64,000 nucleotides of DNA. It comes from Coprinus comatus. Taxonomy: Eukaryota; Basidiomycota; Agaricomycetes; Agaricales; Agaricaceae. Under the pieces are notes generated by a model. That model made no database searches, was not told where the DNA came from, and saw nothing but the letters and a program-made list of their open reading frames with translations. Below, one piece after another: positions 57,245 to 64,000 of the stretch (its first letter is position 1; each line of letters opens with the position of its first letter). The stretch covers positions 62,001 to 126,000 of the forward strand of contig JAWPGT010000001.1 of assembly GCA_034638255.1 (NCBI GenBank). The letters are read 5' to 3'. The position numbers and the translations under genes were made by a program.

Positions 57245-59740
57245 TCATTTCGATTTCGAGTCCAGAATGAATGCTGCGTTATTTTGGGCGCGATCGCATT
57301 TTTGAGCAATGCGTAACGAAGCATCAGAGGCTCGCTTGATGACCGCGTGGGTAGGGGAGGTTGAAGGGGTGCGTGTAAGCAAATCTTCGGGCAATGTCAG
57401 CACATCGAACCTGAGGGTGCAAAACTAAACATACCGCGATAAAGGAGGACATATCTCATTATCCTCTGTGTTGGTAAAATAGCCAATTCTCGGACTGGTG
57501 GCTTTTTTCTCTTCTTGATTTGTTGTGCTTGTAATTTTCCAAAACTGGCGGGAAAGGAAGGTGGAGAAGGCATGTGCCTAAAGGAATTGATAGGACTCGA
57601 TGCGTCAGGTATAGCGGTCATACTCTTTCTCCAATTATTCACAGTCTTTATCAAAGACATTGTTTCATCTTCCTTGTCTTTCCCTTTGTAGTACTCTTCA
57701 CTTAACTTTGCTTTACTCGTTTTTTTGGATGTGTTCTTGTCCTTATCCTTTGTGGTTTTCACCCAGTCTTGCGGACCGTCAAACCACGTTCCAACAATAC
57801 CACACCATCGAACAAATGCAGTGTCAAGCGCTTCTTCAGAACCGAGAAACGCAGCTGCGACCCCCCATACGGTAGGATTTTCCTCTAACTGTGTTAGGTA
57901 ATTCTCGCTGGCATTAGCGAGCTCTTCAATGTAGCATAGCATAAGAGGTGGCGGGCTGCTCTCCGTTTCAAAAGCAAGCAATTGTCGCAATGACGATAGA
58001 TAGTGACGTTCAGTTCGCACAAGTTCGCGGCACGTCAAAAGTGCTCTCCGAGCAATTTGCCACTGTTGCGTTGAATCTGTATCCAGGGGTGCCATTGTAT
58101 TGCGGTGTTGGTGTGGAAAGGATGGTAAGGATGGTGTATAGGGCAAACGGACTTGTCCAGGAGGCTCTCGCATTGATGGCATGGTTTCAATTTGCGAGGA
58201 GTTAAATAGCTCTTGTTCTGCATCCCACACCTTTCCGATGTCATCCACACTTCCACTCCATTCTTGTCGTATTCTTAGGCGTTCAAGTTCCTCGACAATA
58301 ACCTCGTCTGGGATACCTTCATCTGTCATGGCCATTGCAAAGGTCCAACGCTGTTTTGTGCGCAGGTTATAGGATAGTGATAAATAGTGATGGCCATAAG
58401 TCGACGTTGCGCGCGAAGGTGGTCCGCTCTGGGTAAAAGGTGCGAATGGAATGTCTGGTGATGTGTTTTCCGAGGGTGGGGTAGGCGGAGTGAGTAAATC
58501 TCCCTCAGAATCATTTCCTTCCAAAGTGAATTTAGGACGGGGGCGTTGTAAATGGGAGGTGGGGGAGTCGAGCGGGCCTAACGGGTCGGTGCTGTCTGAT
58601 GGGTGAATAGATGAATTGGTTTTGATGGGTGGTACACGGGGGTTTGTAATTTTGGAAGTGTTTTCATGAGAACCCTGATCGCACTAAGTACACAATACAC
58701 ATGAGCAGATTACGACGAGCAAATCGAGATGGATATACCAATGAGATTGACAGCGGGGAGCTGATCCTAACTAATGGTAGATACAGTTGGTCCTTGTTTA
58801 TTGATAGAGGAGAGTGCCCATTTTCGCTTGCACTTGAACGCCATATGGGCCACCTCTTTATGGAGCCCGAGGAACGCATTACGCCTTCTGAGGTGGGCGT
58901 ATGCAAAATTGAATCCGGGTTTTGTTTAGGAGTACGCATACTCAATCTTCTGATGATACTAGATCGCTTGAGAGACAAGGATGATCGTAAGCCATGTCCA
59001 ACATCGCTTCGAGCTCGGTAGGCCTTTGGGGAAGAGGAAAGCTGAGAAGGGGCGGCAACAGGGGCGGATGGATTACCTGTGACAGCTGCTGCCGCCGCTG
59101 CACCCGAAGAAGAGGATACGATTTGAGACTGGGGTATAGGGGACAACGAACGTTTCCTACGTTTGACAAGCTTGCGTGATTTCTGAGCTTTGTCGTGATT
59201 CTCCGAGGGAAGAATGACGTATTCGTCAAGAAGGGAAGTAGTAAAGGTGTTGTCGGTAGTAGATGAAAGATCGTGATTGGCTTTAGAAAAGTTTTCAAGG
59301 TCAAGATCAAAGCCGGGCTCTTCGATGAATGACAAAGGTGCAAGCTTTGGAGGGTTACTGAAAGCGGGTGATTTGTATAATTTGTTTGTGCGGTTTAACG
59401 ACCTGAAGGATGAACGGGATTTAGGGAAAGTGTCCATGGAAGAGGGAAAGGGATGTTTGTTGGGACCAGGAGTGGATGGAAAGGTAACGCGATTCTCAAT
59501 TGCATTAGCCACGGACGAAGAAGTCGAAGTCAGAGTTGGTTGTGTGGTGATGGTGTTGCTAGTCTGTTGCGAAAATTGATCGATACTTGGTTTGTTACAA
59601 ATTGGTGTTCCAAAGTGTTCGTGCTCGAGCTCCCGACCCCCGACGTCCGACTTATCTAGTTTATGTTCTGGTTTAATTTCTGCCGATGAGAACATGTGGT
59701 GGGAGACCCATGGATGCCACGAGTCGATGATAGCTGCCAT
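57245..59740 (-). CDS. DH-domain (RhoGEF-like) protein without PH domain
   Basis: Probable Rho-family nucleotide exchange factor. The ATG at 59740 gives MAAIIDSWHPWVSHHMFS. A long disordered Ser/Pro/Lys-rich region follows (residues 20-430, with basic KLVKRRKRSLSP and an Ala run). An intron near 58670-58740 joins to SGSHENTSKITNPRVPP. The DH domain begins ALLTCRELVRTERHYLSSLRQLL (CR1) and is interrupted by a charged insert of about 100 residues. It resumes at LAILPTQRIMRYVLLYRDLLTRTP (CR3) once the intron at about 57375-57435 is removed. It ends RIAQKCDRAQNNAAFILDSKSK at 57245. No PH domain follows. Frame extends upstream of 59740 but only with non-ATG starts. Confidence 0.75.
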
Positions 59741-60047
59741 GTTGGTCAAGTAAGGGGAACCGAATAAGACAGGAAGCGAACAGAATACAGGCGATTGGGG
59801 GCCGGATAACGAGCAGAGGACCGCCCTAGCTGGCGCAGTAAGCGCGTCCGACGCTGACAACGACGATGATGGCGTCGATGGCGATGAGAACAGACAGGGA
59901 AGGTAGGTGAGCAATGTCGGTGAATATTTGGCTACTTTTTGACGTCAGAAATGCATCACAGGTGTCACAGATGTGACACTATTAATGGATCACCCGACGG
60001 CGCTAGTGTCTGGCCGCAAATGAACTGCCTGATATAGCAATTCCTTC
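59741..60047. promoter_or_regulatory. divergent promoter region, DH-domain gene and RIB7
   Basis: 307 nt between outward starts. It contains near-direct CACAGGTGTCACAGATGTGACAC sequence at about 59955-59978, with TGTCACA/TGTGACA dyads. No TATA was assigned. Confidence 0.45.
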
Positions 60048-61016
60048 ATGGCCACCAACGTCCAAGTACTGCCCTTCCTCGTCGCAGCTCTCGATCAGGA
60101 AGGGCCCGCAGAACGACCACACGTGACTCTGACGTTTGCGCAATCTCTGGATGGGAAAATAGCTGGAGGAGGGGGACAACAGCTGATACTCAGCGGGAAA
60201 GAAAGCATGATAATGACGCACTGGATGCGCACGTTGCACGATGGAATCATGATCGGCATAGGCACTGCTCTCAACGATGATCCGCAGCTCAACGGTGGGT
60301 CGGTCTGCTCCTCGTCCGTCTTCAGTATCCGATAACTCTTTCAGCTCGACTTCTACCTCCTGTCCAATCGCTTCCCCGTCCAATCATCTTGGACACTCAT
60401 CTCCACCTTTCCCCATCATGCAAGCTCCTTAGAAACTACCAAGCCAACACAGGCCGTAGACCTTGGGTTGTATGCTCACCGCCATCAAACAGCGACGACG
60501 ATCGCATCAGTTGGCAGCACAGACATGATATGCTCGTCCAAGCAGGTGTATCTGTGATTCAGATTGAATCCTCGGAATATCCCCGTATGTGTATCCTCCT
60601 TCGGTCCGAACTGTCCGCGCATGTCAGATACCAATATGCGCCTACTTGTGACAACAATGTAGTTCAATCTTTCTTCCTAACCCGGATTGCCAGTTCTTCC
60701 GATCCCCGCGGTCCTCCAGCAGCTCCGATTGCTCGGAATTAAATCGCTTATGGTGGAAGGAGGTGCCCGTGTTATCAACTCGTTCTTGTCAATACAAGCC
60801 ACCCCTGTCGTCGATAATCTTATAGTCACAGTGGCACCTACACTAGTTGGTCCAGAAGGCATTGGGTATGGAACTACACTAACCAAGGTGGGTCACCTCG
60901 ATCTTCGATTCTTTCTCGATTTAGCTATCTACCACCAGATGCCACTTCTCAAGCACCTTGGCACTCTTGTTGTTGGTAAAGATGCTGTCATGACTTTTCA
61001 ACTACAACAGTCATAA
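60048..61016 (+). CDS. RIB7: riboflavin biosynthesis reductase Rib7-like
   Basis: 2,5-diamino-6-(ribosylamino)pyrimidinone 5'-phosphate reductase (RibD C-domain family), the NADPH step of fungal riboflavin synthesis. The ATG at 60048 leads to RPHVTLTFAQSLDGKIAGGGG and the strong family block THWMRTLHDGIMIGIGTALNDDPQLN. An intron (60296 to about 60342) gives ARLLPPVQSLPRPIILDTHL. A second intron (about 60590-60685) restores LPVLPIPAVLQQLRLLGIKS, then LMVEGGARVINSFL and LIVTVAPTLVGPEGIGYG, all typical. The end is LVVGKDAVMTFQLQQS. Length is normal, and no deaminase domain is fused. Confidence 0.9.
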
Positions 61017-61137
61017 TCAACACCATCCCATTTATCTCACGTGTATCTAGATAACAGGGGGGAAAGTAGGTACAAAAAGCGCATTCTCATGTTATATACA
61101 TAATAGTAATCAAGACAACAAACACATAACCTTTCTA

Positions 61138-63980
61138 TCACTCCCCTTCCGAAGAGCGGTCATCATAAAGGTAGACATAATCGGATCTCCGAGATGTCCT
61201 CTCGCCAACCGAGGCAATGTCCTGCCAGACGGAGCCCCCATTGGAAGATGGGATACTAACCAGTGAAATTTCGGAATCCGTATCTGAACCTATTCCATCG
61301 CTTGAGTTAATGGATTGTACAGAGGCAATACCAGTAAGGGCTGATTTATTCCCAATTTCTGTTAGCAGGTTTGAAGAGGTCAAGGATCTTTCCGAATGTT
61401 CACGTTCTGGTGCTCCTTGAGGCATTATGATTAAAGAAGAAGCAATGGACTTGTCTGAATCGTCAGTGTCCGCAACGATGATGCTGCAGAATCATTAGCC
61501 CGGTATAGTTTGTGGATAAGATGGATAGAAACTCACTCAATCCAAATGCTATCACCAAAAAGTTGCTTATCTCCAGCTCGAAGTTTCCAGTAGCTGACAT
61601 ATCTTCCCGCAATGTCGGGTGCCTATTCATTACTTAGTGTCAGCTGATCCTTTAGCCTTCTTAGAAGTTCACAGACCTTCAACTCGCCGGTCCATAACTC
61701 CACTTCAGCACCTGCATGAACCCGTCCAACATGAACCGCTGTATCCCTTTCCATACCTAACGATTCTCCCGCAACATAAACCAGTTCCGTTGTCTCGGGC
61801 CAATCGTAAGCAGACTCATTCATCATCTTCCAAGACTTCATGAACTCAGCACCTGGTGGGAAGACCTGACCATCCTTCACAGTGACATCCTCTATAAACG
61901 TTGCGGTCAAACATATCTGCGTTTCAGGCTGGGATTCTCCTGTGTGTGTACCAATTGTACCATCCATAGTTGTTTCGTTGGTTGATTCTTCCAATAATGT
62001 AGCATTCTGCACTATGTCATGATCCCATCTGCCGTCGCATCGCGGGGGTTCAGACAGCCTTCTTGGTGTAAAGGAAGACAAAGAGGGTGTTTCTGGGTGG
62101 GTTCTTCGATGAGCCAACGTGGCTAGGAGTGACGACCTTTGCTCCATATCTCTTGTCGTAGGGGAATTGTTAACCAATTGCTCATTATTGCGGTCATGAT
62201 CTTCCAAAGGAGCCGATGCAGATACAGGACGGGCACCATCTGACAATGTTGTCGGTTGGAGTAAATGTGCTAATTCACTAGCTGTATCTGGCCAAAGTTG
62301 ATCATCTGGACCTTGACCCGATTCGAGTCCTACTTTCTTTGTGTTGAAAACATCTCTATTCTCAATTATGAGGTCCGAATGGTTATATTGAGAACCGCTT
62401 GCTGCAGGAGAGGGTGAGGGAGTACGCGTTACAAAACGATTGATTATTGGTGAGATCTCGTCCAAACGGGGAACAAGAGACCCTGTGGCTGCGTCGGGAA
62501 CTTCGCTGGTAGGACGTTCAGTTACAGATGGTGGATGCATGTATCCCCATAAGAATGGTGGACTTTGTGCAGATCCAGCACTAGCATCAACTCCAATATT
62601 GGCTTCAGAGGTACCGTGCTGTTGTGCCGAGACAATTGGGGTGTGGTTTGAAATAGCAGGAATAAACGCGTCAGGAGTTTTGATCTTTAGCAATGGATGG
62701 GTTGCCGGATGTACAGGAATAGGGTGAGCTTCGCATACGTCACAAAGATCGAAATCAAGGCAATTAGGATGTAGGCATTTGTATCTGACACCAAAGATAT
62801 GTTTGGAGCAAGCTGGAAAAGATCACCTGAGCAAATTGAAAAACGAAGATATCGATAACGTACCATTACAAGTAGCAAAGTGTTGTGCTCGGGATGTGGC
62901 TTCACGGTGCTGAATCATATGGAGTAAATTTCTCGTTCATAAAAGCATTTACCACAAGACATACAATGAGGTCATCAGGATGCTTAAGGCGGACAAAGTT
63001 ATGTTGCGGATGTTCAGCCTGAGTGATACTAGTAGATTGTCACATTACTGTGTCACACCAAGCTTCAACGATGAACTTCTCACCTGAAGCAGGACGAACA
63101 AACGTCAAAGTCAGGACATTGAGTGCATTTCTATGTTGATTTTTATTTATTTACAGCTTAATCAGTTGAAGATATTCAACACTCACATAACGGTCTCCTT
63201 GAATGCGCGAATCACACAAGTCGCAGGTCGCAAAATGTAACACAACTTCTACAACTGGCTCTTCCATTTGACTACATTGACGATCTTGACGGTTGACGTT
63301 CACGGTGTGAACTATCACACGACCTGGTTCTGTTATGTCGAAGAACTGGTGGAAAGGATGATGTCTTGCTGCTGCCCCAGAAGTCAAACAAGTAGTACAC
63401 AAATCAAAGTCTGTACTCTCCCCGTGAATAGACTCATTATCAAAGAATAATTTTACGTACCTGGACAATCTAAACATTTGTGTCTAACACCCTGGATGAT
63501 AACATTACAATTATCGCAGACAATCCCTCTATGAATGACATGCTGAGGAATCCTGGGATTCGCCCCGGCGAAAGGGTCGTCCGGTACAGAGGGAATTGTA
63601 GACATAGGGCAGATCGGGTTTCTCATATTACGGGAGCTTGCACCCATCGGTGTTCCAGCTGAGCTAATACCAGGAGTAAACGAGTTTGATTGTTGATCCA
63701 CGCCTGCAGATGGGGAGAGGGCGGCAATTTCATGATGGCACCATCGATGTGAACCAAGTGTACTGAAACACAGAGGTGTACTTGTACGTGAACATTTGGA
63801 ACACTTGAGCAATGATTAGGTGGGTTTTCATTGAAAAGGATATAAGCTCACCACAACGATTTGGCAACCTTCACAGGTAAACCATGCATCAAGACCATGC
63901 TCCGTGCAAATAGAGCATAATGCTGCGTCCATCTCCCGTTCAAGACTACCAGACGGATTCAACGAAGAGGTGGGTGTCAT
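61138..63980 (-). CDS. NBR1-type protein: Cys-rich finger, three ZZ fingers, FW domain
   Basis: Selective autophagy receptor-like protein that may continue past the right edge. The first visible ATG is at 63980 (MTPTSSLNPSGSLEREMD), but the frame stays open to the window end. A Cys/His module (CSIC..CEGC..CSKC..CHH) is followed by three ZZ fingers: VCDNCNVIIQGVRHKC (about 63450-63530), TCDLCDSRIQGDRYKC (about 63130-63230) and CNACSKHIFGVRYKC (about 62740-62880). A long linker leads to an FW (four-tryptophan) domain: FIEDVTVKDGQVFPPGAEF, KSWKMMNES, then VELWTGELK and YVSYWKLRAGDKQLFGDSIW after splicing. The tail has W-Q-D-I and Y-V-Y-L, possible Atg8-interacting motifs. No UBA at the C-terminus. 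Confidence 0.85.
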
Positions 63981-64000
63981 ATTGTTGAGATTATGCTCAA

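Noticed and set aside
1..64000. tRNA genes and CRISPR arrays
   Set aside because: No GGTTCGANTCC-type B box with a matching cloverleaf was seen on either strand, and no regular repeat-spacer array exists. A tRNAscan run would be decisive.

Overview
The window is nuclear DNA from a filamentous basidiomycete, most likely an Agaricomycete (mushroom-forming fungus). The evidence is dense protein genes on both strands, very short spliceosomal introns (mostly about 35-65 nt, GT..AG), and several lineage-typical products: a DUF6533-type seven-helix protein, F-box/LRR-like proteins, CE12 and GH16 secreted enzymes and a Pom152 nucleoporin. I saw no prokaryotic operon signals, CRISPR arrays, rRNA or tRNA. 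I count about 33 protein genes, nearly all multi-exon. Spans below run from start codon to stop codon with introns inside. Several junctions were checked by hand by joining exons in frame.

Layout. 0.7-7.3 kb: secreted carbohydrate enzymes (GH16 glucanase-like with a GPI-type tail, and two related rhamnogalacturonan-acetylesterase-like CE12 genes) enclosing a Tda3-like FAD oxidoreductase and an Apc13-like protein with a long acidic tail. 7.5-18.6 kb: a GNL1/Mmr1 circularly permuted GTPase, two tandem AMID/FSP1-like flavoproteins, a SAM methyltransferase, and Utp17/WDR75. 19-25.3 kb: an F-box protein, a PB1+UBA-like protein with an LIR-type motif, and a ketopantoate reductase. 25.4-28.9 kb: a membrane-anchored O-fucosyltransferase-like protein head-to-head with a GDP-fucose-transporter-like SLC35C protein. 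29-34.5 kb: a sparse stretch with a CoA-dependent acyltransferase-like gene and small membrane-protein genes. 34.5-45 kb: a TBC-domain protein with altered catalytic fingers, gamma-tubulin complex component 4, inorganic pyrophosphatase and Pom152. 45-52 kb: a catalytically degenerate RNase III-like/dsRBD protein, a tail-anchored thioredoxin carrying a Cdc48-binding-type (SHP) motif, a short-chain dehydrogenase, a second F-box protein and a DUF6533-like membrane protein. 52-64 kb: ALG9 mannosyltransferase, a conserved-looking orphan, a DH-domain (RhoGEF-like) protein, RIB7 and an NBR1-type protein with three ZZ fingers and an FW domain that reaches the right edge.

Most genes are housekeeping and unrelated, so the window is not one gene cluster. 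Three signals look genuinely interesting. First, a thioredoxin with an intact WCGPC site, an F-x-G-x-G-x-x-L motif and a C-terminal membrane anchor. Second, NBR1/p62 autophagy-receptor modules divided between two genes on the same strand, PB1+LIR+UBA at 21.7-23.7 kb and ZZ3+FW at 61-64 kb. Third, the divergent O-fucosyltransferase/GDP-fucose-transporter pair. All family names come from motif recognition by eye; no database search was run.
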